From Cyanobacteria bacterium SBLK (GTDB taxonomy: Bacteria; Cyanobacteriota; Cyanobacteriia; Cyanobacteriales; Spirulinaceae): a DNA stretch of 64,000 nt. The notes beneath the pieces are model-generated. The model was not told the DNA's origin, searched no databases, and saw only the letters and a program-made list of their open reading frames with translations. Below, piece after piece: positions 46,039-55,330 of this stretch; within the stretch, counting starts at the first letter, position 1, and each line of letters begins with the position of its first letter. A program made the position numbers and the translations under genes. The stretch is from contig JAGHZQ010000034.1 in NCBI GenBank assembly GCA_017746715.1, positions 166,081 to 230,080 of the forward strand. The letters run 5' to 3'.

Positions 46039-46983
46039 ATGAATGATTGGCAATTAACGACTCCCGTGGCCGCGATCGTTTTTAATCGCCCCCATACCAC
46101 CGCAAAGGTATTTGAAGCAATTCGCCAAGCAAAACCTCCCATTCTTTTCTTAATTGCCGACGGCCCTCGTCCCGACAAACCGGGAGAAGCAGAAAAATGC
46201 GCCGCAGTGAGAGAAATTGTCGAAAAAGTGGATTGGGACTGTCAGGTTTACAAAAACTTTTCCGAGGTTAATTTAGGCTGTGGCAAGCGTCCCTCGACGG
46301 GAATCGATTGGGTATTCGAAACAGTAGAAGAAGCCATTATCCTAGAAGATGATTGCCTTCCCCATCCGAGCTTTTTTCGCTATTGTCAAGAATTATTAGA
46401 ACACTATCGACATAGCGATCGCATTATGACAATCTGCGGTTTAAACGTCCAATTTGGCAATAATCCCACAGATTACAGTTATTATTTTTCCCGGTACAAT
46501 CACTGTTGGGGTTGGGCGAGTTGGCGCAGGGCTTGGAAATACTTTGACTTTGATTTAAAAGTATGGCCGGAGATTCGCGAGAAAAATTTACTGCAAGATA
46601 TTTTACAAGATTCCCATGCAGTTAAATCTTGGACGCATACGTTTGATATTATTCGCGAAAACAAACTAGATTGTTGGGATTTTCAGTGGATTTTTGCCAA
46701 TTGGGTTCACGGCGGTTTAGCGATAACCCCTCGGGAAAATCTCATTAAATATATCGGTTATACGGAAGATGCCACCCATACAACCAACGAACTCAGCCAA
46801 TACAATCAGTTAGTGACTGAAGTCATGGAATTTCCTCTAAAGCATCCCCCTTTTATCATCCGCCACGATAAAGCCGATCGCTATACCGAATCTACCTATT
46901 TTGACTATCAGCCCAATCTTTGCAAGCGAATCAATCGTAAAGTTCGTAACATTCTCGGTTTAAAATTGTCGCAAAGTTGGTAA
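46039..46983 (+). CDS. Glycosyltransferase (GT2-like fold)
   Basis: 314 aa. The N-terminal GT-A-type domain has TTPVAAIVFNRPHTTAKVF, LFLIADGPRPDKPGEAEKC and the D-D motif AIILEDDCLPHPSFF. Then come YNHCWGWASWRRAWKYFD and WDFQWIFANWVHGGLAITP. These segments are shared by hemolysin-like and sugar-transferase proteins in cyanobacterial glycan clusters. The 182-bp spacer from the flippase leaves room for a separate promoter; AGAGG lies before the ATG. Substrate not known. Confidence 0.87.
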   Translation: MNDWQLTTPVAAIVFNRPHTTAKVFEAIRQAKPPILFLIADGPRPDKPGEAEKCAAVREIVEKVDWDCQVYKNFSEVNLGCGKRPSTGIDWVFETVEEAIILEDDCLPHPSFFRYCQELLEHYRHSDRIMTICGLNVQFGNNPTDYSYYFSRYNHCWGWASWRRAWKYFDFDLKVWPEIREKNLLQDILQDSHAVKSWTHTFDIIRENKLDCWDFQWIFANWVHGGLAITPRENLIKYIGYTEDATHTTNELSQYNQLVTEVMEFPLKHPPFIIRHDKADRYTESTYFDYQPNLCKRINRKVRNILGLKLSQSW

Positions 46984-47018
46984 AATTGAGACATCATTCA
47001 CCCGTTGGAACTCAGATT

Positions 47019-47807
47019 GTGAAATCTCTATTTGTTTCTTTGTTTTTTGTTCCTGTTATTGCTTTGATGGCTGCTCCAGCTAAAGCCGCCATTCGCACGA
47101 AAATAGTTGAATATCGTCACGAAGAGACGATTTTAGAAGGCTATTTAGCTTATGATGATGAGATCGAAGAACGTCGCCCCGGGGTGTTAGTCGTTCACCA
47201 ATGGAAGGGTTTGAGCGATTACGAAAAACGCCGGGCGAGAGAGTTAGCCGAATTGGGTTACGTGGCTTTTGCCGCCGATATTTACGGCAAGGGAATTCGC
47301 CCCGAAACATCAGAAGAAGCGAGAGAACAAGCCACTCTCTATCGTTCCGATCGCCAACTCCTGCGAGGGCGTGCCAATGCCGGCCTGCAAGTTCTGAAAA
47401 ATAGCGAATTAACCCTACCGGAAAAAGTCGCCGCCATCGGTTATTGTTTTGGCGGAGGAACAGTTTTAGAACTCGCTCGCAGTGGGGCAGATGTTGCGGG
47501 TGTCGTCAGTTTTCACGGTAATTTAGACACGCCAAACCTCGAGGATGCCAACAATATTAGCGGGCGAGTTTTAGTCTTGCACGGTGCCGACGATCCCTTG
47601 GTTCCTCCCGAACAAGTACAGACATTTACCGAAGAAATGCGATCGGCAAATGTGGATTGGGAATTGGTCATGTATGGCGGTGCCGTTCACAGTTTCACAG
47701 ACTCTCGTGCGGGAGACGATCCCGCGAAAGGTTCTGCCTATCAAGAAGCAGCCGATAAGCGTTCTTGGACGGCAATGCAAGAGTTTTTCAAGCAAATTTT
47801 TGATTAG
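47019..47807 (+). CDS. Dienelactone hydrolase family protein (exported)
   Basis: 262 aa from a GTG at 47019 that starts a signal peptide (VKSLFVSLFFVPVIALMAAP). The frame is open from a TTG at 46977 inside the preceding gene, which is a less likely start. The alpha/beta-hydrolase fold shows GVLVVHQWKGLSDYEKRRA, AIGYCFGGGTVLELARSG with the nucleophilic Cys, LVLHGADDPLVPPEQV with Asp and YGGAVHSFTD with His. This is the triad of dienelactone hydrolases. The physiological ester is unknown. An SGNH hydrolase gene follows after 43 bp. Confidence 0.9.
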   Translation: MKSLFVSLFFVPVIALMAAPAKAAIRTKIVEYRHEETILEGYLAYDDEIEERRPGVLVVHQWKGLSDYEKRRARELAELGYVAFAADIYGKGIRPETSEEAREQATLYRSDRQLLRGRANAGLQVLKNSELTLPEKVAAIGYCFGGGTVLELARSGADVAGVVSFHGNLDTPNLEDANNISGRVLVLHGADDPLVPPEQVQTFTEEMRSANVDWELVMYGGAVHSFTDSRAGDDPAKGSAYQEAADKRSWTAMQEFFKQIFD

Positions 47808-47850
47808 TTGTTTGTTGTTTATCCCTCGAACGAATAACTCATTAAATCGC

Positions 47851-48789
47851 ATGAAAATTGTCCGGATTGGTAAGGTAACACTAGCAGTTCTGTTGAGCAT
47901 ATTGGTGACGGAAATAGGACTGCGCTTTTTTTTCGGTTTGGGAACGCCCCCCCTCGTCCAATTTGATTCAGAAATGGGCTATCGGTTTCAACCCAACCAA
48001 AAAATGCGGCGTTTTGGCAACTGGGTAGAATACAATCAATATTCCCAACGTTCTGGAGCGATCGCTCATTTGAAAAAAGAAGGAGTATTGCGAATTTTAA
48101 TGTTAGGTGATTCGGTTTTAAATGGAGGGAATCGCACCGATCAAAAAGAAACGATTTCCGAACAATTAGAAATACGTTTAACAGAAAGAGGAAGAGAAGT
48201 CGAAGTTCTCAATGCCTCGGCCAATTCTTGGGGCATTGGCAATCAATTAGGCTACTTAAAAAAATTTGGCTTATTTGATGCCGATGCTATTATTCTTCAA
48301 ATTGGCACTCACGATTTGGTACAGCCCACCAGTCCTGGAAAAAATTTACATCCAACAGAATATCCCTCCTCGGCAATCGCGGAATTATTGAATAGCTATC
48401 TTCTTCCCCGTCTCTCTCGTTTTTTACGGGCAAAAGCGATCGCGAATGATGAGTTTTTAGAAGCACAATTTACAGAAAATTTACAATATTTACAGGCAAT
48501 CGCGGCCTTAGTTCGAGACAGCGATCTGCCGCTTTTTGTGGTTTATACCCCCAGTCGCGAGGATCTTTTACCCACCCCCAACAATCCTCTCTATAAAACT
48601 CAATTTTTCCAATTTCTCCAAGAGAAGGAAATTGCAGCAATCGACGTCCACGGATTTTGGCGGGAGATTCCTTCTGAAACCGTTCAATCTTATTTTTTAG
48701 ACTGGGCGCATTTAACGCCAGAAGGTCAGTACTCGATTGCCGAATTGGTTTTTAAAAACTTGGAGAGGCGATCGCTCCTCGAAAAATAG
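47851..48789 (+). CDS. SGNH/GDSL-type hydrolase
   Basis: 312 aa from ATG 47851; the frame is open further upstream but that overlaps the dienelactone hydrolase gene. An N-terminal anchor helix (about residues 5-27) is followed by the block I motif ILMLGDSVLNGGNRTDQ with the nucleophile Ser, a block III-like IGTHDL segment (Asn replaced by His) and block V DWAHLTPEGQYSIAELV with Asp and His. The family includes esterases and acyl- or acetyl-modifying enzymes of glycans. With the polysaccharide genes upstream, a role in decorating surface polymers is possible but not shown. Confidence 0.86.
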   Translation: MKIVRIGKVTLAVLLSILVTEIGLRFFFGLGTPPLVQFDSEMGYRFQPNQKMRRFGNWVEYNQYSQRSGAIAHLKKEGVLRILMLGDSVLNGGNRTDQKETISEQLEIRLTERGREVEVLNASANSWGIGNQLGYLKKFGLFDADAIILQIGTHDLVQPTSPGKNLHPTEYPSSAIAELLNSYLLPRLSRFLRAKAIANDEFLEAQFTENLQYLQAIAALVRDSDLPLFVVYTPSREDLLPTPNNPLYKTQFFQFLQEKEIAAIDVHGFWREIPSETVQSYFLDWAHLTPEGQYSIAELVFKNLERRSLLEK

Positions 48790-48797
48790 CTCGGGAT

Positions 48798-50129
48798 TTA
48801 AGTATTGCGAGCGGGAGGATAATCTCCAGCAACAAAGCGACCTTCGAGTTGACCTAATTGCCACCAGAGTCCGGCAACAATGGGAATGAGAGTCGCGATC
48901 GTTAAAGTTTCCCAAATGGGCAGCCGATATCCGACGCTTATCGGTAAGGCTATCCATAAAAAGAGAACGGAAATCGCGGTAATAATGCGGAACTGTTGCA
49001 CTCTTTTTAAAGCCGTTCGGCAACTCTGACAATATTGGGTATGGGACTGATAGCGCTCGAGCAGGATATTTCGATCGGTTTTCGTTGGAGGAAAAAAGGC
49101 ATGAGGAAAGGGTTCGCCATAAGTTTCTATCCATTGTCGGTAGGCAACGACGAAGCGATCGGAACAAGTGGGCAAATAGCAAGCCCTGCCATAAGATTCG
49201 CCAGTACGGGCTAACTCTCGTTCTTGGAGATGTAAGAAAATTTGATCGTCTTCCAAGATACTCATTTGATTGAGATGAGAATACCAGCGAGGAGTCATTT
49301 TAAAGACAAGTCGCGGCAAAGCTGACTTAAAGCGAAAGGGCAGGCGGACGAGAGCGCGACATTTGCCCTTTTCGATAGGCGTGGCATAAACCACCGTCAT
49401 CACCTGTCCGAAAGGACTATCGGCAATATCGTGCCACATCAAATTAGGCGCCGTAAAAGTCGTCTTTTGCGGACCGAGTTTGCCCCGACGGGGGCCCTCT
49501 TCCCAAAATCCGGCAAACCCCGATCGCTCTACTGCGGAGACTTCCAAGAGAAACTCTTTTGCATTAGCGCGGTTGCCAACGCGAGGATGATGAGTAAAGG
49601 CAACGTGGCTCGGATCGAGAACGTTTTCCAGTAGGGTAATGGCATCGTAAGGAATATCCCGGAAAACATCTACCATCGTCCACTGTTCTACATTTTTATC
49701 GAGATCGGGAACGATGGGGATGGGTTGGGATGCTGCATTTTCAGGATTTCCGGGGTAAACGAATAAAATTCCCTGTACGACTCGACTGGGATAAGTTTGC
49801 ACGGCAGCACGGGAGTGTAGGTGAGCCATCCCTTTTTCGTCTTGAAAAGGAATGCGATCGCATATCCCCGTTTCGGAGAATGCCCAACCGTGATAGGGAC
49901 ATTCGAGACAGCCATCTTCGGTAATTCTCCCTTCAGAAAGGGGAGCCAGACGGTGGGGACAGCGATCGCGAAAGACGATCCATTGTTGGATTTTTTCTTG
50001 CCACCAGATCGCTAAAGGTTGTCCCAATAAAGCAAAGCGAGTCGGTTTGGTACGATCGATATCCTGCTCGAAATGCACTGCATGCCAAACTTCAGACCAA
50101 TCAAATCCAGCCGCTACAATCTCAGACAT
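48798..50129 (-). CDS. Rieske oxygenase, pheophorbide a oxygenase-like
   Basis: 443 aa. The Rieske [2Fe-2S] site is C57-P-H59 and C77-P-Y-H80, in RDRCPHRLAPLSEGRI and CLECPYHGWAFSETG. The mononuclear iron site is NVLDPSHVAFTHH. The C-terminal part has a YCQSC motif like the CxxC of the PaO/Tic55/PTC52 class, and then two hydrophobic helices (ITAISVLFLWIALPISV and WETLTIATLIPIVAGLWW) that anchor it. Plant relatives act on chlorophyll breakdown products or the thylakoid or envelope. The cyanobacterial substrate is unsettled. It is convergent with the SGNH hydrolase gene, 8 bases apart. Confidence 0.9.
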   Translation of the reverse strand: MSEIVAAGFDWSEVWHAVHFEQDIDRTKPTRFALLGQPLAIWWQEKIQQWIVFRDRCPHRLAPLSEGRITEDGCLECPYHGWAFSETGICDRIPFQDEKGMAHLHSRAAVQTYPSRVVQGILFVYPGNPENAASQPIPIVPDLDKNVEQWTMVDVFRDIPYDAITLLENVLDPSHVAFTHHPRVGNRANAKEFLLEVSAVERSGFAGFWEEGPRRGKLGPQKTTFTAPNLMWHDIADSPFGQVMTVVYATPIEKGKCRALVRLPFRFKSALPRLVFKMTPRWYSHLNQMSILEDDQIFLHLQERELARTGESYGRACYLPTCSDRFVVAYRQWIETYGEPFPHAFFPPTKTDRNILLERYQSHTQYCQSCRTALKRVQQFRIITAISVLFLWIALPISVGYRLPIWETLTIATLIPIVAGLWWQLGQLEGRFVAGDYPPARNT

Positions 50130-50429
50130 AAATAAAATTTATCGCTTAATGAATTGTAGGATTCCGGAGGTAGCGATCGCAATAGCACTCTCGAATTTTT
50201 GCGACGGATACAATTTCACATTTAGACAAAAGAGAAGCGATCGTGTAGATTTCGATCGGTTTACATCAATCTCAAATTGGGGAATGACTAACGGAAATTT
50301 CTTGGATTAAAATAAACTATAAATTGTCGATCCAAAAAAACACGCATTTTCGCGATCGATACGTTAAAACAGAGATAGAAACCAAAATATTTGACGAACC
50401 TCTGCTCTGGCAAGTTTCCCGATCGCGAC

Positions 50430-53400
50430 ATGAAAACTCCTCCAATTTACCTTTCTCAATTCCAATTACCTTTGCGAGTTGTTTTTATCATTCCTTTTTT
50501 GTTGGAAATTGGTTTTACGGTGGGAATTGTCGGCTATCTCTCTTTTAAAAATGGTCAAAAAGTCGTTGAAAATCTCGCTCACGAATTAATCGAAGAAACC
50601 GGCGATCGTATTGAAAGTAATTTATATTCATTTCTGGCCGTTCCACCCAAAATTGCTCTCAATCATCAACATCTGATCGATACAGAACTGCTCGATTTAA
50701 AGAACATGGATTTTTGGATTCCTTATCTCGATAAACAGTATCACAATCATCGCTCTGATTTTGTCACGGTTATTCAAATTTCTAATCAACAAGATGAGTA
50801 TCGCGCCCCAGGAGAAATATATTTAAAAAACAAATTAACATCTGGTATTGCAATTTCCGGAGAAAAAACCGATTTTCAAATGCAAGTTTATTATAATTTA
50901 AAACATTTAAAAAGTTTAAGCAATCCTTTTCTAACAATTGATGAATTTCAAGCAACTCAACGCCCTTGGTATCAACAAGCAGTGGCACGAGAGCGAGCCA
51001 TATGGACTGATATTTATCTTCGCGTTCCCGCTCTAACTTTAACACTGGCTTTTGCTCATCCATTATATGTATCTCGAGAAAAAGAACCTCAAGGAGTGAG
51101 TTCCGTACTCCTCGATTTGAGTTATATCAATAAGTTTTTACAGTCTTTAAAAATTGGTAAAACCGGACAAGCACTGATTATCGAGCCATCTGGAGATTTG
51201 ATTGCAACTTCGATCGATGAAAATCCCATCGTCCTCAAAGCGGAACAACGATTGAGATTAAAGGCAAAAGAGAGTCGAGATCCGGTAACGCAGGCGATCG
51301 CAAATAATCTCGAACAATACTCAGAAGAATTATTTGATATTGAAAATCTACAAGTTCATCAATTTAAAGTTGAAAATCAAAAATATTTTTTCCAAACAAT
51401 CGCTTTAAAAGATAAGTATGGTTTGGACTGGACGATCGCGATCGCGATTCCCGAATCCGATTTCATTGCCGAAATTCATGCGAATACGCGACAAACTATT
51501 CTTCTCTCTTTATTGGCTCTTGGAATTGCCGTGATTATCGGTCTTTTAACCTCTCGTTGGGTTATTCAACCCATTCTTCAGTTAAATCATGCGGCTAAAA
51601 AAATCGCTGATGGAGATTGGAATAGTCGAGTCAAAATTACTCGCAATGATGAGTTAGGACAATTGGGATCGTCATTTAATAGAATGGCGGCACAAGTTCA
51701 GCAGTCCTTTCAAGAATTATCTCATAGCCAGCACCAACTCAGCCAATTTCTTGAATCTTTGCCTGTGGGTGTAACCGTTCACAATCTCGATAGTAGTATT
51801 TCTTATCTCAATCAAACTGCAAAAATATTATTAGATCGCGAAGAAATCGATCCGTACGAATCAATTTCAAGCGATCGCATCTACCACAGTCAAACTCGCG
51901 CACCTTACCCAACAGAAAAATTACCAATTTTTCAAGCGATTCAAGGAAATAAGACGATCGCTAACGATTTAGAAATTCATTGGGGCAATCGCATTATTCC
52001 TCTCGAAGTCAGTGCCACTCCAATTTATAATGAAGAAGGAAAAGTCATCCAAGCGATCGCAGTTTTTCAGGATATCACAGACCGAAAAAAAGCCGAAAAA
52101 ATTCTCAAAGAATATAGTGAAAGTTTAGAATTACAAGTCAAACAGAGAACGCTAGAGTTAGAAAAAGCGAAAGAAAAGGCAGAGGTTGCCAATCAAGCAA
52201 AAAGTATATTTTTGGCGAATATGAGTCACGAGTTGCGCTCTCCTTTGAATGCCGTTCTCGGCTTTTCGCAATTGATGATGCGATCGCAAGCTCTATCGCA
52301 GGAACAACAGGAAAATATGAGTATTATTAATCGGAGTGGCGAATACCTTTTAACGCTAATTAATAATGTTTTAGATTTGTCCAAGATTGAAGCAGGAAAA
52401 ATTGTGCTCAATCCTCAAAATTTTGACCTCTATCGCCTTTTAAATGAAGTTGAAGACTTATTCTCTCTTAGAGCCGAGAATAAACAGTTACAGTTGATTT
52501 TTGAGCGCGATCGCAAAGTTCCGCAGTATATTAAAACCGACGCCACAAAATTACGTCAAGTCTTAATCAATCTTATCAACAATGCCTTAAAATTTACCTC
52601 AGACGGTGGAATTTTTGTCAGAATCGAGAGCACAGAACTCCTCATTCCCCATGACCCCTTATCCATAACTCAAATTCATTTTGCAGTTGAAGATACGGGA
52701 GCGGGAATTGCCGATAACGAACTAGATCGATTATTTGAAGCCTTCAGACAAACTCAAACGGGAAAAGATGCCCAAGAAGGAACGGGGTTGGGTTTACCGA
52801 TTAGCCGTAAATTCGTGCAACTCATGGGAGGAGATATTGTTGTGAAAAGTAAGGTTGGGAAAGGAACGACATTTTTATTCGATATTCGAGTACAATGCGT
52901 CAGAGCAAGCGAGGTAAAAAACAACCAAGTAAAAAATCGCGTTATTGCTTTAGAAGCCAATCAACCCCGCTACAAAATTTTAATTGTTGATGACAAAGAA
53001 GTTAATCGCCGCTTATTAATTAAACTTTTACAACCCTTGGGATTTGACCTTCAAGAAGCGGCGAATGGTCGAAAAGCTGTTGAAATTTGGGAGAATTGGC
53101 AACCGCATTTGATTTGGATGGATATGAGAATGCCCGTGATGGATGGCTATGAAGCCGTACAATATATTAAAGGCACGACTCGAGGGCAAGCAACAGCTGT
53201 TATTGCTTTAACTGCCAGCGTTTTAGAGGAAGAAAAAGCCGTTACGCTATCTGCGGGTTGCGATGATTTTATTCGCAAACCTTTCCGCGAAGACGTAATT
53301 TTTGAAGCGATGGGCAAACATCTGGGAGTTCGTTATATTTACGAGAAAAATGCCGTTTTAGAAGAAGACAAAAAGCCTTATTCTTTAGCCTCAGAAAGTT

Positions 53401-53603
53401 TGCAAGCGATGACGGCCGAGTGGCTGATTCGCGTCCATCAAGCCGCACTCGATTTAGATGATGAATTGCTATTAACGGCGATCGCGGAAATTCCCAAAAC
53501 CCATCGTGCTTTAGCTGCAACATTAACAGATTTTGTCAATCGATTTCACTATGATGCGATCGCCATGGCGATCGAGCCTTTATTGACCGATTTGCATTCT
53601 TAA
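50430..53603 (+). CDS. Hybrid sensor histidine kinase (Cache-HAMP-PAS-HisKA-REC)
   Basis: 1057 aa from ATG 50430. A first membrane helix near residues 12-35 is followed by a large Cache-type extracellular sensor domain (to about residue 345), with a conserved AGEIYL-like and RPWYQQAVARERAIWTD motif. After a second helix come HAMP (VIQPILQLNHAAKKIADGDW) and PAS (FLESLPVGVTVHNLDSS to FQDITDRKKAEKI). The HisKA H-box is FLANMSHELRSPLNAVLGFS, the ATPase has DTGAGIADNELDRLFEAFRQ and GTGLGLPISRKFVQLMGG. The receiver has the Asp in LIWMDMRMPVMDG. A C-terminal helical tail of about 70 residues follows. The cognate output protein is not here. Confidence 0.94.
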   Translation: MKTPPIYLSQFQLPLRVVFIIPFLLEIGFTVGIVGYLSFKNGQKVVENLAHELIEETGDRIESNLYSFLAVPPKIALNHQHLIDTELLDLKNMDFWIPYLDKQYHNHRSDFVTVIQISNQQDEYRAPGEIYLKNKLTSGIAISGEKTDFQMQVYYNLKHLKSLSNPFLTIDEFQATQRPWYQQAVARERAIWTDIYLRVPALTLTLAFAHPLYVSREKEPQGVSSVLLDLSYINKFLQSLKIGKTGQALIIEPSGDLIATSIDENPIVLKAEQRLRLKAKESRDPVTQAIANNLEQYSEELFDIENLQVHQFKVENQKYFFQTIALKDKYGLDWTIAIAIPESDFIAEIHANTRQTILLSLLALGIAVIIGLLTSRWVIQPILQLNHAAKKIADGDWNSRVKITRNDELGQLGSSFNRMAAQVQQSFQELSHSQHQLSQFLESLPVGVTVHNLDSSISYLNQTAKILLDREEIDPYESISSDRIYHSQTRAPYPTEKLPIFQAIQGNKTIANDLEIHWGNRIIPLEVSATPIYNEEGKVIQAIAVFQDITDRKKAEKILKEYSESLELQVKQRTLELEKAKEKAEVANQAKSIFLANMSHELRSPLNAVLGFSQLMMRSQALSQEQQENMSIINRSGEYLLTLINNVLDLSKIEAGKIVLNPQNFDLYRLLNEVEDLFSLRAENKQLQLIFERDRKVPQYIKTDATKLRQVLINLINNALKFTSDGGIFVRIESTELLIPHDPLSITQIHFAVEDTGAGIADNELDRLFEAFRQTQTGKDAQEGTGLGLPISRKFVQLMGGDIVVKSKVGKGTTFLFDIRVQCVRASEVKNNQVKNRVIALEANQPRYKILIVDDKEVNRRLLIKLLQPLGFDLQEAANGRKAVEIWENWQPHLIWMDMRMPVMDGYEAVQYIKGTTRGQATAVIALTASVLEEEKAVTLSAGCDDFIRKPFREDVIFEAMGKHLGVRYIYEKNAVLEEDKKPYSLASESLQAMTAEWLIRVHQAALDLDDELLLTAIAEIPKTHRALAATLTDFVNRFHYDAIAMAIEPLLTDLHS

Positions 53604-53680
53604 GAAGTTGTTTCTGTTTCAGCGCCTTGTTTGGGTTACAATCGAGGTCAGAAAAAATAGCTTCGGATCGCAAAATTACC

Positions 53681-55126
53681 ATGCCTTTTACCCCCAAACC
53701 CATCACCTTTGGTACCGACGGCTGGCGCGGTTTAATTGCTGCCGATTTCACTTTCGAGCGCGTCACTTTAGTTGCCCCTATCGCGGCGGAAGTATTGGCG
53801 AAAAATTTTGGCGAAGCCACGGGAAGTAACTTAATTACCGTGGGCTACGATCGCCGCTTTATGGCGGAATCTTTTGCAGAATCCGTAGCAGAATCCGTGC
53901 GAGAAGCGGGTTTTGATGTTCTTCTCGCAGATGGTTACGCCCCTACTCCCGCTCTGTCTTGGGCAGCAAAACAGCAAGGGGCGCTTGGCGCGTTAGTTCT
54001 CACGGCCAGTCACAATCCGGCAGGTTATTTAGGTTTAAAAGTAAAAGGTGCATTTGGCGGATCGGTAACAAAAGAGATCACTAAACAAATCGAAGCCTTA
54101 ATCCCTCGCGGTTTTGTGGTGGGAAAAACAGTGGGAAAATTGGAGCATTTCGATCCGTGGGAAAGTTACTGTACGGAATTGCGTTCTAAAGTAGATATTG
54201 GCAAGATCGCGACTGCCATTACCTCCGGGAGAGTGCGCGTTTTTGCCGATGTCATGCACGGTACGGCGGCGACGGGGTTAAAGCGGTTATTAGGGGTGGA
54301 AATTGAAGAAATTAACGGCGATCGCGATCCCCTCTTTGAAGGCGGTGCCCCAGAACCCCTCCCCAAATATATTCCCAAACTTTTCCGAGCCATTCGCGAA
54401 GCAGCACGGGAAGGCAAAGACGAGATTCGCACGGGCTTTGTTTTTGATGGAGACAGCGATCGCATTGCAGCAGTAGACGGGGCGGGAAATTTCCACAGTT
54501 CCCAGATTCTCATTCCCATCCTCATCGAACATTTATCCCAACGCAAAGGGTTTAAAGGAGAAATCGTCAAAACCATTAGCGGTTCGGATTTAATCCCGCG
54601 TTTGGCAGAATCTTATAATATTTCCCTGCACGAAACGGCGATCGGCTATAAATACATCGCCGATCGCATGCTATCGTCAGAAGTTCTTCTCGGGGGCGAA
54701 GAATCGGGAGGCATTGGCTACGGTACCCACATTCCCGAACGGGATGCTCTCTTGTCTGCCCTTTACGTCCTCGAAGCAGTGGTCGAGTCCGGACGGGATA
54801 TCGGTGAGATGTACGCCGATTTACAAGCACGGGCCAATTTTAACTCGACTTACGATCGCATCGATCTTCCCCTTGCCAGCATGGAAGAACGGGGAAAACT
54901 CTTGGAACTCCTCAAAACTGACACTCCCAAAGAAGTTGCGGGACAGGCGGTAACGGATTGTTTGACCATTGACGGATATAAGTTCCGCTTGGCAGACGGT
55001 CGTTGGTTGCTAGTACGATTTAGCGGTACAGAACCCGTTTTGCGTCTTTATTGCGAAGCCTCGGATGATACCAAGGTTCGAGAAACGTTAAATTGGGCTA
55101 AAGATTGGGCAAATTCTGCGATTTAA
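53681..55126 (+). CDS. Phosphoglucomutase/phosphomannomutase family protein
   Basis: 481 aa from ATG 53681. The alpha-D-phosphohexomutase signatures are complete: the N-terminal ITFGTDGWRGLIAADFTF, the active-site Ser loop LTASHNPAGYLGLKVKG, the metal loop FVFDGDSDRIAAVDGAG and the sugar-binding loop GGEESGGIGYGTHIPERD. The C-terminal phosphate-binding LVRFSGTEPVLRLY closes it. It interconverts hexose 6- and 1-phosphates for glycogen and polysaccharide synthesis. A start at 53627 is in frame but not family-like. The stop overlaps a start-less remnant on the other strand. Confidence 0.94.
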   Translation: MPFTPKPITFGTDGWRGLIAADFTFERVTLVAPIAAEVLAKNFGEATGSNLITVGYDRRFMAESFAESVAESVREAGFDVLLADGYAPTPALSWAAKQQGALGALVLTASHNPAGYLGLKVKGAFGGSVTKEITKQIEALIPRGFVVGKTVGKLEHFDPWESYCTELRSKVDIGKIATAITSGRVRVFADVMHGTAATGLKRLLGVEIEEINGDRDPLFEGGAPEPLPKYIPKLFRAIREAAREGKDEIRTGFVFDGDSDRIAAVDGAGNFHSSQILIPILIEHLSQRKGFKGEIVKTISGSDLIPRLAESYNISLHETAIGYKYIADRMLSSEVLLGGEESGGIGYGTHIPERDALLSALYVLEAVVESGRDIGEMYADLQARANFNSTYDRIDLPLASMEERGKLLELLKTDTPKEVAGQAVTDCLTIDGYKFRLADGRWLLVRFSGTEPVLRLYCEASDDTKVRETLNWAKDWANSAI

Positions 55127-55323
55127 ACCAATCCGATCGCTTCGAGTAGACGATCGAAGTTTTCTCGATTTCTTTGTTGTTTGTAACGGCGCAAAATAGC
55201 AATTAAAGTCTCTCGATCGGGCGGGTTTAAAAGGGGATTCAAATAAGATTCGCCCAATCGAGAAAGCGATCGCCTTGGATATAATCCATAACGAGAAAAT
55301 TGCCCGTATGCTCCAATAACGCA
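55123..55323 (-). pseudogene. Start-less ORF remnant (66 residues)
   Basis: A minus-strand frame between a TGA and the TAA at 55123 reads FSRYGLYPRRSLSRLGESYL, NPLLNPPDRETLIAILRRYK, then NFDRLLEAIGLV. It is convincing as protein, with HIP1-containing codons like its neighbours. No start codon and no family name that I can assign. It lies just downstream of the GAF histidine kinase gene, but not in its frame. It looks like the C-terminal end of a lost gene. Confidence 0.35.
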
Positions 55324-55330
55324 TCAAACC

